Of a DNA stretch of 64,000 bases, positions 17,181 to 26,514 are shown one piece after another; positions within the stretch are counted from its first letter, which is position 1; every line of letters starts with the position of its first letter. Source of the DNA: Roseimarinus sp035271585. Lineage in GTDB: Bacteria; Bacteroidota; Bacteroidia; Bacteroidales; Prolixibacteraceae. The position numbers and the translations under genes were made by a program. The notes under the pieces are model-generated. The model searched no databases and was not told the DNA's origin. It was given only the letters and a program-made list of their open reading frames with translations. The DNA lies in the NCBI GenBank assembly GCA_035271585.1, contig DATERL010000098.1, forward strand, positions 1-64,000. The letters run 5' to 3'.

Positions 17181-18235
17181 TTTTTCATTCCTTTAATTAA
17201 TAAGAATAAAAACATTGGTGCGCCAATAAACGAGGTCAATATACCAACAGGCAACACCACGGGTGCAATAATGGTTCGCGCAAGGGTATCTGATAAAAGT
17301 AGAAAAATACCACCAAATAAGGCCGATGCGGGAATCACGAAATGTTCGTCGCCTTTTACCACGCGCCGCACAATGTGTGGAACCACCAAACCAATAAAGG
17401 CAATAACCCCAAAAAACGAAACCACAACCGCCGTGGCCAACGATGCAGCCACCATTCCGCCCAATCGTACCCGATTTACTTTAACACCAAGGCTAAGCGC
17501 ATATTCATCGCCCGAATGGAGTGATTTATAATTCCAATTTTGATAAAAGAAATAAAGCAGCACCGGCAACAAAACAATTAGCAAAACAAGCACCTGCGAC
17601 CAGGTTGCACGCCCCATATCGCCAAAAGTCCAAAACACAATGGAGGCCAACTGAATGGTATCGGCAAAATATTGTAATGCCGAAATGCCCGCACCAAACA
17701 ACGACGAAATAATGATGCCCGACAAAATAATAATTTCGGGGCTCGAACCCTTCATTCTTGATAAAGCAAGTATAACGAATACGCTAAGCAGGCTCCAAGT
17801 AAAAGCCGAAATGGTAACAAGATAAGGATTAGTGATGTGCGACAAATCGTTGGAGCCGGTGTAAGTACTACCCGCCCCCAGCACAATAATGGCAAAAGCT
17901 GCACCGAATGCCGAAGCACCTGAAATTCCAAGAGTGAAAGGCGAAGCCAAGGGGTTGCGAAGCAAACTTTGGGTCACAGCACCCGATACGGCCAATGCCG
18001 TTCCGCCCAGTATTGCGCCTATTACACGCGGCATTCTGATGCTAAAAATAATTCGCGAAGCAAACTCATTCGATTTTCCACCCATAAGCCCTAAAAGATC
18101 TTTCAATCCAATTTCTGATGAACCCGAAACCAAGGCATAAACCGATAAGCCAATCATTAAAAGCAAGGCGGCAACAACAAACCAAAACCGTCGTTTCAGA
18201 AATAATTTATATTGTGCTATAATTTTCTCAGGCAT
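17177..18235 (-). CDS. FecCD-family ABC transporter permease
   Basis: 352 residues with about ten hydrophobic helices. It has the family signatures RMPRVIGAILGGTALAVSGA, QSLLRNPLASPFTLGISGAS, FWTFGD and FIGLVVPHIVRR, and LLLSDTLART before the final helices. It forms the inner-membrane channel for a chelated metal (iron-siderophore, haem, cobalamin or similar). It lies 11 bp downstream of the binding-protein gene. Its stop codon overlaps the start of the small ORF. Confidence 0.93.
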   Translation of the reverse strand: MPEKIIAQYKLFLKRRFWFVVAALLLMIGLSVYALVSGSSEIGLKDLLGLMGGKSNEFASRIIFSIRMPRVIGAILGGTALAVSGAVTQSLLRNPLASPFTLGISGASAFGAAFAIIVLGAGSTYTGSNDLSHITNPYLVTISAFTWSLLSVFVILALSRMKGSSPEIIILSGIIISSLFGAGISALQYFADTIQLASIVFWTFGDMGRATWSQVLVLLIVLLPVLLYFFYQNWNYKSLHSGDEYALSLGVKVNRVRLGGMVAASLATAVVVSFFGVIAFIGLVVPHIVRRVVKGDEHFVIPASALFGGIFLLLSDTLARTIIAPVVLPVGILTSFIGAPMFLFLLIKGMKK

Positions 18236-18246
18236 CGGTTCTTACT

Positions 18247-19314
18247 TTATTTCGTATTAAAAAGACTTTGAAAATCGCTTTTCAAAAACCACTGGCTTAT
18301 TTCGTTATTTTTTTCATTCAAATCGATATCAGCAAAATATTCAGGATAAATAATTTTGCCAGTTATCCATGCATTCATCAGCACCAACTCGTAATTGGTG
18401 GCATAATTATTATAAGGCAACAAGGTAAAAACATTCTCTCTTTGTTTCGCATTTAGATTATCGTACCATCCAGTCTGCCAGTCATTTTGCACCATTTCCA
18501 TTCCCGCTTGATCGATAAAGATTAAATCGGGGTTCCAAACCAACAATTGCTCGGTATCGATAAACGTTCCTTTAACGTGCGAGACCAGTTTTTTGCTAAT
18601 CGCAGAAGCTACGTTATTGGCATTTACAAAAACGAAAGGCGGAAAATAAGCATGAGTCGAACGCAAACCGTGTGCCCCACTGTACGAAATACCGCCAACA
18701 TAAACACTGGGCTTTTCATCAAATGGAATAGGGCGAGTCCGTTCATTCAATTCTTCGATGGAATTTTTTATGTAATTGATTAACGAATCGGCACGACCTG
18801 AGCGGTTCAGCACTTTTCCAATTAAACGGATTGAAGCAAATAGGGTATCGGCTGCGGTAGCTATTTCAGTAAGATCGATGGCTAGCACTGGAACTCCAGT
18901 TTTTTTCTGTAAAGCATCGGCATCGCCAATGGTGGTGTAGCTTATAAAAATTACATCGGGCTTTACCGATAGAATCATTTCAGCATCGCCACCCATAATA
19001 GGACCAATCGAAGGCAATTTCTTCAAACCACAATGGGCATTGGTATAAGGTTTAGGATATTGAATTTCCCCCTCTTCAACACCTACAATTAAGTTGGTGG
19101 CATCCATATAAGTCAGCAAGCGCAGAGCTCCTGCACGTAAACCAACCACGCGTTCTACCTTTTCGGGCACCTGTACTTTTCGTCCCAACATATCGCATAT
19201 TTCAATTGTTGGGCTATTTTGCGTTGCGCTTTGTTGGCAAGCAGCCAACATGAATATTGTTAGCAACAAAGCCAAGGTAAAGCGAAAATTAAAAGTAGTT
19301 GCCTGTTTCATCAT
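18247..19314 (-). CDS. Metal-chelate ABC transporter substrate-binding lipoprotein (BtuF/FepB type)
   Basis: 355 residues. The signal peptide ends in the lipobox LAAC (Cys26), so the protein is lipid-anchored in the periplasm. The body starts IEICDMLGRKVQVPEKVERVVGL, the usual opening of class III binding proteins. It contains LSVKPDVIFISYT and WNPDLIFIDQAGM, the two lobes of the fold. It should collect the ligand passed in by the TonB receptor and hand it to the permease. Two adjacent ATG codons make the start uncertain by one residue. It begins one base after the receptor stop. Confidence 0.92.
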   Translation of the reverse strand: MMKQATTFNFRFTLALLLTIFMLAACQQSATQNSPTIEICDMLGRKVQVPEKVERVVGLRAGALRLLTYMDATNLIVGVEEGEIQYPKPYTNAHCGLKKLPSIGPIMGGDAEMILSVKPDVIFISYTTIGDADALQKKTGVPVLAIDLTEIATAADTLFASIRLIGKVLNRSGRADSLINYIKNSIEELNERTRPIPFDEKPSVYVGGISYSGAHGLRSTHAYFPPFVFVNANNVASAISKKLVSHVKGTFIDTEQLLVWNPDLIFIDQAGMEMVQNDWQTGWYDNLNAKQRENVFTLLPYNNYATNYELVLMNAWITGKIIYPEYFADIDLNEKNNEISQWFLKSDFQSLFNTK

Positions 19315-19315
19315 T

Positions 19316-21346
19316 TTATAATTTTAATGCCAAGCGCACATTGAATAATCGTCCGGGCGACAAATAATTACCGGGCTCAAGGTGTTGGTTGTTCAGCAAG
19401 TCTTGTACATCAAGCGAAATAATAAAGTGTTCATTAATCGGGCGCGACAGTTGCAGGTCGAGCGTGAAATAGGGATCGATAGAAATTGAGTTCAAATCGT
19501 CGGTAAACTGCTTGTCTTTGTACAATGCGCTAATGCTTGTATTTACTATTTTATTTTGCCAAAAAACCGAAGCCGAAGCAGTGTTCACCGGGGCATATTT
19601 CAATTGTTTGTTTACCAAATCGGGGCGTTGGTCGAATGCACCAATTACCGATTTAGTATAGGTATAGCTGGCCATAAAATTAAGGTTTGGGTTCAATTGG
19701 TATTCAAGCGAAAATTCGGCTCCACGCGAAGTGAGGTTGGTTACATTTTCGCGAATATAAATGGAGCGTCCAAACAACGAATCGCCAGTCGAAACATAAT
19801 ACAAGAAATCCTTCCCCAGCGAGTACCAAACGGTGGCCGATATTTTTAGCTTTTCGATAGGAAACAAATCAGCTCCTATTTCGAAGTTATTAAGCGACTC
19901 GGGCCCAAGGTTGGGATTGGCATATTTAGGACCTACCCACATCCATCCGCTGCGGGTAAGGTCGTCGAGTATCGAAGCACGAAAACCGTGTGAATAAGAC
20001 AAATAAGCACTCACTTGTTCTATAAAATTGAAACGTGCACCCAAACGGGGCGAAAGTTCGTTCCATGTATTGTCGTTCAAAGCTGGTGTTGTATTCCAGG
20101 GATCAGTGGAATAAAATTCGCCATCAGAAAAAGCCACATGGTCGAAACGCAGGCCGGCAACAAGACTAATTTTGTTGTTGAACAAAGCATATTCGTCCTG
20201 AAAATATCCCGAAATAGTGCTAATTTTTCCGGCATTTTGGATGGTATCGTAAGGTGCAGTTTGATAATAATCGCCCCCATCGATGCCGCCCTCTTTCCAT
20301 TCGGCACCAGCGGTAAGTGTATTGTTTTTAAACAGCTGATGACTAGCGCTGGCAATAGCTCCTTTGTCACTTCTAAAAGCATTTACATCGTAACGTGTAT
20401 AATTACCGCCTTGCAATTTTTCATTAATATCGTAATAATGTTCGAGTTGATAATATAGGCTAACATCGTATTGCGTTTTTTTGTTTCCGCCCTTAATAGT
20501 TCCCCTAAACAAGTTGGTATTGAAATTACGGTAACAGCCTTCGGGAGTATGAATTTGATAACCTTCGCCTCGTTTGTCTCTAAAAATATCGTATTGCAAT
20601 TCCCAATTGAACCACGGGTTGATGTCGTTGCCCGCACGAGCCGAAACACCAATTTCTTCAAGAAAACGGGCTTTATCGTAAGGTGTGCGGTTGGCTTTGG
20701 GCACATTGTTGTAACCGTCGCTTTTTACAAAATATTGCGAAATGGAGCCATAATATCCCTTTTCGGTTTTAATTCTGATGTTCAGATCTTGGCGAACGGT
20801 ATTGAAAGTACCGTAACTTAGCGCAGCAAAAAGCTCCTGCGGTTTATCGGGTTTACGGCTAATAAGGTTGATTACTCCACCCAAAGCATTGTTACCATAA
20901 AGCGACGAGCCAGGCCCTTTGAACACTTCAATGCGCTCTATATCGTTGGTATTTATGCGGTTCCAATTCACACCTCCCTCGTCGGAAGTATTAATTGGAA
21001 TGCCATTAAGCAGCACCAAGGTACGCGATTGTTCGTCGCCCGAAAGGCCGCGCAATGTGACCATGGGGCGTTGGGCATAAATACCCGAGCTACGGTTCAC
21101 ATTCACACCGGGAACAAAGCGCAAAATATCGTCGATTTGCATGGCAGGCGACAATTCAATGGTTTTGCTATTGATTACTGCTACCCGTGCTGGGACATCT
21201 TTTAATGCCCTTTTGGTTTTGGTGGCCGTAATAACAATCTCCTCAATTCTAAGCGTATCGCTTAGCGAAGTTCTCGCTGGTTCAACTGCATAAGCAGTAA
21301 AATGAACCATCAGTAAAAATGCAAATAAGGTAATAATCGACTTCAT
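19316..21346 (-). CDS. TonB-dependent outer-membrane receptor
   Basis: 676 residues with a signal peptide (ending AYAV). DTLRIEEIVITATKTKRALKDVPARVAVI fits a TonB box and plug start. The plug continues with DDILRFVPGVNV and IERIEVFKGPGSSLYGNNALGGVINLISR, and the protein ends PGRLFNVRLALKL as barrels do. It is the size of siderophore or vitamin receptors, not of SusC transporters. It is the first gene of the operon that continues with the ABC importer, the small ORF and the FmdE fusion. The ligand is not evident. A 9-bp inverted repeat lies just upstream of the start. Confidence 0.93.
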   Translation of the reverse strand: MKSIITLFAFLLMVHFTAYAVEPARTSLSDTLRIEEIVITATKTKRALKDVPARVAVINSKTIELSPAMQIDDILRFVPGVNVNRSSGIYAQRPMVTLRGLSGDEQSRTLVLLNGIPINTSDEGGVNWNRINTNDIERIEVFKGPGSSLYGNNALGGVINLISRKPDKPQELFAALSYGTFNTVRQDLNIRIKTEKGYYGSISQYFVKSDGYNNVPKANRTPYDKARFLEEIGVSARAGNDINPWFNWELQYDIFRDKRGEGYQIHTPEGCYRNFNTNLFRGTIKGGNKKTQYDVSLYYQLEHYYDINEKLQGGNYTRYDVNAFRSDKGAIASASHQLFKNNTLTAGAEWKEGGIDGGDYYQTAPYDTIQNAGKISTISGYFQDEYALFNNKISLVAGLRFDHVAFSDGEFYSTDPWNTTPALNDNTWNELSPRLGARFNFIEQVSAYLSYSHGFRASILDDLTRSGWMWVGPKYANPNLGPESLNNFEIGADLFPIEKLKISATVWYSLGKDFLYYVSTGDSLFGRSIYIRENVTNLTSRGAEFSLEYQLNPNLNFMASYTYTKSVIGAFDQRPDLVNKQLKYAPVNTASASVFWQNKIVNTSISALYKDKQFTDDLNSISIDPYFTLDLQLSRPINEHFIISLDVQDLLNNQHLEPGNYLSPGRLFNVRLALKL

Positions 21347-21368
21347 AATTAAAAATTAAATCAGCAAT

Positions 21369-21398
21369 AGTGTTACGATATTTTATTTACGTAACACT
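21369..21398 (-). promoter_or_regulatory. Perfect inverted repeat before the TonB receptor operon
   Basis: Agtgttacg (21369-21377) and cgtaacact (21390-21398) are exact inverted repeats around a 12-bp AT spacer, 23-52 bp before the receptor ATG. There is no T tract after it on the transcript, so an operator or a leader hairpin fits better than a terminator. A candidate -7 box, TATCTTTA on the minus strand, lies just upstream. Confidence 0.5.
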
Positions 21399-21627
21399 CG
21401 ATTGGTAAAGATATTAATTTGCCAAATATTCACAATAGGGAAAAAAGAAAAATATCAAATAAATTACTTGCTCTCAATATTTAGTAATTGTGGTTTTTTA
21501 ACAAAATATTTTACTTATTAAGCCGTTATTAACTATGATTATTTTATTTTTGACAGAATATAATTGATAATTAAGAACATAATCCTTCTTCTCTGCATAC
21601 AGAGAATCCAACTTATTAAAAAAATAA

Positions 21628-21635
21628 TAGTTTTG
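21628..21635 (+). promoter_or_regulatory. Promoter -7 box for the M16 peptidase gene
   Basis: TAGTTTTG fits TAnnTTTG and lies 34 bp before the ATG at 21669. No good -33 TTTG is seen. A small hairpin (tctctg/cagaga, 21590-21605) lies upstream. The 322-bp region 21347-21668 between the two divergent genes holds nothing else I can name. Confidence 0.4.
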
Positions 21636-21668
21636 TGTTATTATTCAAACTTTTAAACCCTTTTAAAT

Positions 21669-24563
21669 ATGAAACATTTAAAAATCGCTACCCTATTTAT
21701 CTGTGTCTTATTTGCGCAACAGTTGTTTTCGTCCAATTTTGAAATCGAAACGTATAAACTCGACAATGGACTTACGGTGATTTTGAATCACGACAAAAGC
21801 CAAAACCAGGTATTTGGAGCCGTTGCAGTAAAAGCAGGTTCGGTAAACGACCCTGAAGAAGCTACAGGCTTGGCACATTATCTTGAACATTTGATGTTTA
21901 ACGGAACTCACAATGTAGGAACCATTGATTGGGAATCGGAAAAAGTGCATTATCAAAAAGTGATCGATCTTTTTGAAGAGTTGCACAACAATACTGATCC
22001 CAAGTTACGAGAACCCATCATTAAGCAGATCAACGAAGCATCGAAAGAACAAGGCAAATATTTTCAAACCAAGGAACTTGTTCTTTTGCTCGAAAATATT
22101 GGAGCAACAAACATTAACGCCGGCACCAGTTACGACATGACCACTTTTCACAGCTCGTTTCCAAAATCGCAATCGGCTTTGTGGCTCGAGATTTATGCCA
22201 ATCAATTTGTTAATCCGGTGTTCCGTAATTTTCAGGCCGAACTCGAAACCGTTTACGAGGAATACAACATGTATGCTGAAGATCCTAACAACAATTTTCT
22301 AGAAAAAGCCCTTGAAAAGATGTGGGAAGGTTCGCCCTATGGTAAAAAGATCATCGGGTTTAGCGACCACCTTAAAAATCCATCAATCAAAAAGCTGATT
22401 GAATTTTACGAATCCTGGTATGTACCCGAAAATATGGCCCTTATTTTAGTGGGCGATTTCAATCAACAAAGCATCAAAAATGAAATCAACGCTACTTTTG
22501 GAAAATGGGAAGCCAAACCATTGGCTAAAAAACTCGAAATTGAAAAAGTAAAGCTCAATAAAAAAGAAAAATTACGACTAAAAGAAACCCCCTACACTAT
22601 TGGGATGTGGAATTATAACGCACCCTATCTTGATGACAGTGACCTGATTAAGGTGGAGCTTTTAGCCGAAATACTCTCAAATACAGCTTCAATAGGTGTA
22701 CTCGATCAGCTCGAAACAGATGGTGATGTGATGTCGATTGGCGCTTTTTACTCTCCATTACTTTATGCAAGCATATTAGCCATTCAAGCAATACCGAACT
22801 TTGACCTTGCTCAAATGCGACAATTATCGACTTCCGAAATCGATAAGCTTATTTTCAACAAAATTGAAGAAGTAAAAAAAGGCAAAATTGATCAAAAATT
22901 ACTCGATGCCGTTCGCGATAACTTTATTCGAAACAATGCAGTGATGTTGGAAAATTACGGATACCGGGGCAGTTGGCTATTAAATTTCTTTATTGCCGGC
23001 CGCGAAATTTCCGATGCGAATAAATATTTCGAACAATTGGAACAAATTAGCCTTGCCGATATTGTTGAAGTGGCCAATAAATACCTGAACAATGTTTATC
23101 TGGAAGTAACATCAAGCCAAGGCGAAATAAAACTTGCCTCAATAGAAAAGCCCAAAATCGATCCCATTTTGCAAACGGTTGAAGACGCTGGTGAATTTGC
23201 AAAACAGCTTTATCCAAAAATAGCGAAAATAGCTCCCGAAGCAAAATACGTCGATTTTGGAAAAGACCTAGTTCGTACCGATATTGCAGATAAAGTGAAG
23301 CTATATTACAAGCAAAATACCCAAAACAATATTTTTGACCTAAGCATCAACTATGAAGTGGGAACCCATCATATTCCTACCTTAAACTTTGCTGCTCAGT
23401 TAATGAACAACGCCGGCGTACGGGGCAACTATAAACCACACGAATTCAAACAAAAAATGGGTGAATTGGGATGTAGTTACAATTTTTCGGCCGACGATAA
23501 CGAATTGAGTGTTTCGATTAGCGGAAGAGAAAAAAACCTCGAAGAGGCTTGCCGACTCATTTCAATGGTAACCCTCATGCCCGACCTCGATATTAAACAA
23601 TACAACAGCTTAATAGGTCGCGAAATGAACAGCCGTCAAATACAAAGCACTAATTTTGATAACATTTCACAAGCGGGTCAATTGTACCTTATTTATGGCG
23701 AGAATTCTCCTTTTATCGAACGTTTAACCTGGAACCAACTTAGCGAGCTCAACATTAATAAATTGACCGGCGATTTTATTAAAGCCACCAAGTACGAAGC
23801 CACCGTACACTATTTTGGAAGCGACGATTTTGAAACCTCGAAACAAAGGATACTAAGCAGCCTTGTTTTTGCCGAAGGCCGCACCGAAGCTCCAGAGTAC
23901 TTTGAGCGTGATATTCAGAAACCAACTGAAAACGTTATTTATCATGTTAATAAATCCAATTCACTACAAAGTAATATTTACGTGATGGTTCCTTCTATTG
24001 AAGCATGTAATGTTAGTCATAGAGCAGGTATAAGTTTGTTTAACAACTACTTTGGATCGGGGTTGACCAATATTTTCTTTAGCGAAATACGAGAATACAG
24101 ATCAATGGCCTATACTGCCAATGCCTATATAATAAGTTCTTCAATTACCAATAAACCCGCATTTTTGTCTGGTTATGTTGGTACCCAAGCCGATAAAACC
24201 AACGACGCTACAGAACTGATCATTAAACTGTTAAGTGAAATGCCATTGAAAGCTAGCAAAGCACAAAGTGCCCGCAACAACATGGTTTACGGCGCCCCAC
24301 TTCGTCGCCCTTCAGATCGTTACTTGACTTATACCGTAGAAAACTGGGAACGTTTTGGTTATACCAAAGACCCATCGGAAATCAATGCCGAGAAATTTGC
24401 CAATGCCGATTTAGAAACCATTAACAGTTTCTACAAGGAGAACATCCAAAACAAACCCATATCGATTATGATTGTTGGCGACCGTAAAAAGATTGACACC
24501 AAAGCACTGGCGAAAATAGCAAAATACACGTCGGTACGCGACAGTAAACTATTTAGCGAATAA
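21669..24563 (+). CDS. M16 family zinc metallopeptidase (pitrilysin-like), secreted
   Basis: 964 residues with a signal peptide (MKHLKIATLFICVLFAQQLFS). The inverted zinc motif HxxEH is in LAHYLEHLMFNGT near residue 77, and the downstream glutamate lies in ELETVYEEYNMY. The protein has two M16 halves, the second inactive, as in full-length pitrilysin or PqqL-type enzymes of about 930 residues. It probably degrades peptides in the periplasm. It is a single-gene unit with a terminator 30 bp downstream. Confidence 0.93.
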   Translation: MKHLKIATLFICVLFAQQLFSSNFEIETYKLDNGLTVILNHDKSQNQVFGAVAVKAGSVNDPEEATGLAHYLEHLMFNGTHNVGTIDWESEKVHYQKVIDLFEELHNNTDPKLREPIIKQINEASKEQGKYFQTKELVLLLENIGATNINAGTSYDMTTFHSSFPKSQSALWLEIYANQFVNPVFRNFQAELETVYEEYNMYAEDPNNNFLEKALEKMWEGSPYGKKIIGFSDHLKNPSIKKLIEFYESWYVPENMALILVGDFNQQSIKNEINATFGKWEAKPLAKKLEIEKVKLNKKEKLRLKETPYTIGMWNYNAPYLDDSDLIKVELLAEILSNTASIGVLDQLETDGDVMSIGAFYSPLLYASILAIQAIPNFDLAQMRQLSTSEIDKLIFNKIEEVKKGKIDQKLLDAVRDNFIRNNAVMLENYGYRGSWLLNFFIAGREISDANKYFEQLEQISLADIVEVANKYLNNVYLEVTSSQGEIKLASIEKPKIDPILQTVEDAGEFAKQLYPKIAKIAPEAKYVDFGKDLVRTDIADKVKLYYKQNTQNNIFDLSINYEVGTHHIPTLNFAAQLMNNAGVRGNYKPHEFKQKMGELGCSYNFSADDNELSVSISGREKNLEEACRLISMVTLMPDLDIKQYNSLIGREMNSRQIQSTNFDNISQAGQLYLIYGENSPFIERLTWNQLSELNINKLTGDFIKATKYEATVHYFGSDDFETSKQRILSSLVFAEGRTEAPEYFERDIQKPTENVIYHVNKSNSLQSNIYVMVPSIEACNVSHRAGISLFNNYFGSGLTNIFFSEIREYRSMAYTANAYIISSSITNKPAFLSGYVGTQADKTNDATELIIKLLSEMPLKASKAQSARNNMVYGAPLRRPSDRYLTYTVENWERFGYTKDPSEINAEKFANADLETINSFYKENIQNKPISIMIVGDRKKIDTKALAKIAKYTSVRDSKLFSE

Positions 24564-24592
24564 AACACAAAACAAATTCCAACTATTTATAC

Positions 24593-24625
24593 AAATGGCC
24601 TCACTAAGTGGGGCCATTTTATTTT
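24593..24625 (+). terminator. Terminator after the M16 peptidase gene
   Basis: Aaatggcc (24593-24600) pairs with ggccattt (24612-24619), with further cac/gtg pairing inside. It is followed by T-rich ttattttg. Confidence 0.8.
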
Positions 24626-24796
24626 GTATATACTATTCACAATAGATTGGTAGTCCCGATGTTTTTCGGGATAAGATATGAGTATTGAGATAGATAGTAA
24701 CATTTTGATATTGTGCATGTTAGGCCAATTGGCGAGGATATTTCAATTTACTAATAATCAACTGCTTATAAAAATATAACGAACTATTGTATTCAA

Positions 24797-25603
24797 TTAA
24801 AGTTTTACAATTACAGCAAGTCCTAAGCCGCCAGGATTGGCTACGGGATAAAAGCGAATGGGGCTTTCGTCCCATTGGCGACAAAGCAACAAACCGGTGG
24901 CAGTGCCTACGGCAGCGCCAAATACTACATCGCTTGTCCAATGCCGGTTGTCGTAAATACGTTCAACACCAACAAGCGTGGCCAAGCCATAAGCAGCAAC
25001 TGGCACCCAAAACTGATTTTTGTAGCGTTGTGCATACACACTTGCCACCGCAAAAGCAGTAGAAGTGTGCCCCGAGAAGAATGACTGCCCTTTAAAAAAT
25101 GGTCCTTCCCATTGATGTGGATTAGTTGTACCAAATGAGTTGGGGCGATTTCGTCCAGCGGTAATTTTAACCGCCTGCACAAGCATACCCGTAAGCAAGT
25201 AACTTTCGGCAGCAATTATGGCCGTTTCAACATGGTAATTGTTTTTACCAATGATACCAACTGCCATAGTAACGCCCATTGCAGCAAAAGCATAATAATG
25301 ACCCAAAGGTTCGGTGTATTTGAAGAATTGATTCCGTGAAGGAGTTTGTTGTTTATTGGTAAAATTGTAAACGGCTTGATCGCCCCAAAGTATTAAGGCG
25401 CCGCTTGCCGCTGTAACCGAACCTGCAATAAGCCACGCTTTGCTGTCCCATTTTGCAGGCGATAACAAAAGGCTTTTGGTATCTTTCAGTCCATGCCTAA
25501 ACACTTTGGCCACCAATGCCGAGTCGCGCTCTTGGGCATTTGTAGCTGTTAGTATTACCAAGCACAGCAAAAATAATGATGTGATTTTTCGAAGTATTCT
25601 CAT
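24797..25603 (-). CDS. PAP2 superfamily membrane phosphatase
   Basis: 268 residues with a signal peptide ending ATNAQ. The three phosphatase motifs are present: KITAGRNRP (146-154), SGHT (177-180) and RIYDNRHWTSDV with Arg215 and His221. This is the phosphatidic acid phosphatase/undecaprenyl pyrophosphatase type. Hydrophobic helices surround the motifs. The substrate is likely a lipid phosphate at the membrane; it cannot be specified. Confidence 0.9.
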   Translation of the reverse strand: MRILRKITSLFLLCLVILTATNAQERDSALVAKVFRHGLKDTKSLLLSPAKWDSKAWLIAGSVTAASGALILWGDQAVYNFTNKQQTPSRNQFFKYTEPLGHYYAFAAMGVTMAVGIIGKNNYHVETAIIAAESYLLTGMLVQAVKITAGRNRPNSFGTTNPHQWEGPFFKGQSFFSGHTSTAFAVASVYAQRYKNQFWVPVAAYGLATLVGVERIYDNRHWTSDVVFGAAVGTATGLLLCRQWDESPIRFYPVANPGGLGLAVIVKL

Positions 25604-25671
25604 GCAATATTAATCTCGTTTTAATCCCATTGAAGGCTTATAATTAACTAAATGATGAATATGCCGCATTT

Positions 25672-26448
25672 TTAATCGTGTTTTTTGGCTTCCTCCCAAA
25701 TAACATCCATTTCGGCCAGGCTCATGTTGTGTAACGATTGGCCTTTGAGCAAGGTTTGTTCTTCGAGATAATTAAAGCGTTTGATAAATTTCAGGTTGGT
25801 GCGCTCGAGGGCTGCCTCGGGATCAATTCCGTATAAACGCCCAGCGTTAACCATCGAAAAAAGGAGGTCGCCAAACTCTTTTTCCATGTCGCGTTGGTTG
25901 TTTGCCTTCACCTCGTATTCAAATTCAGCAAATTCTTCTTTCACTTTATCCCACACCTGTTCACGTTCTTCCCAATCGAAGCCCACGCCCCGCACCTTAT
26001 CTTGCACACGGTGAGCTTTCACCATAGCAGGCAACGAGGCAGGCACACCGGCCAATACTGTTTTCTTTTTGCGTCCCTTTTCTTTTAATTTAAGGGCTTC
26101 CCAGTTTTCGGCTACTTGCTGAGCAGTATTGGCATCGGTTTCGCCAAAAATATGCGGATGGCGATAAATGAGTTTTTCGCAAAGAGAATCAATTACATCG
26201 GCAATATCGAAATCGTTTTGTTCGTCGGCAATTTTAGCGTAGAACACAATATGAAGTAAAAGGTCGCCCAGTTCTTTTTTGAGTTCATTGGTATCATCTT
26301 TCAATATGGCATCGCTCAGCTCATAGGCTTCTTCAATGGTGAGGTGACGAAGACTTTCAATGGTTTGCACTTTATCCCATGGGCATTTGGCGCGCAATTC
26401 GTCCATAATATTCAATAAGCGCTCAAACTGTTCTATTTTTTTTTTCAT
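25672..26448 (-). CDS. mazG: Nucleoside triphosphate pyrophosphohydrolase MazG
   Basis: 258 residues, the usual two-domain MazG length. The N-terminal half has LRAKCPWDKVQT, the metal-binding EEAYE (39-43) and ELGDLLLHIVFYA. The C-terminal half repeats the domain with EFAEFEYEVK and EFGDLLFSMVNAGR. MazG hydrolyses canonical and damaged NTPs to NMP and pyrophosphate in the cytoplasm. It lies downstream of the deoxynucleoside kinase gene but a terminator separates them. Confidence 0.95.
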   Translation of the reverse strand: MKKKIEQFERLLNIMDELRAKCPWDKVQTIESLRHLTIEEAYELSDAILKDDTNELKKELGDLLLHIVFYAKIADEQNDFDIADVIDSLCEKLIYRHPHIFGETDANTAQQVAENWEALKLKEKGRKKKTVLAGVPASLPAMVKAHRVQDKVRGVGFDWEEREQVWDKVKEEFAEFEYEVKANNQRDMEKEFGDLLFSMVNAGRLYGIDPEAALERTNLKFIKRFNYLEEQTLLKGQSLHNMSLAEMDVIWEEAKKHD

Positions 26449-26459
26449 GATAGAATTTA

Positions 26460-26491
26460 AAAAAATAATCCTGCCTTTAATTTGGCAGGAT
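26460..26491 (-). terminator. Terminator after the deoxynucleoside kinase gene
   Basis: Atcctgcc (26468-26475) and ggcaggat (26484-26491) form a perfect 8-bp stem with an 8-base loop. On the minus strand it runs into a T-rich stretch. It splits the kinase transcript from mazG. Confidence 0.75.
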
Positions 26492-26514
26492 CAGGTAAAT
26501 ATGAAACAATATTG

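Noticed and set aside
20015..20821. Plus-strand ORFs inside the TonB receptor gene
   Set aside because: Shadow frames of a gene with full family motifs.
21347..21668. Possible cobalamin or other riboswitch before the TonB receptor
   Set aside because: The space is too short and lacks the conserved B12-box type sequences. Only a simple inverted repeat is present.
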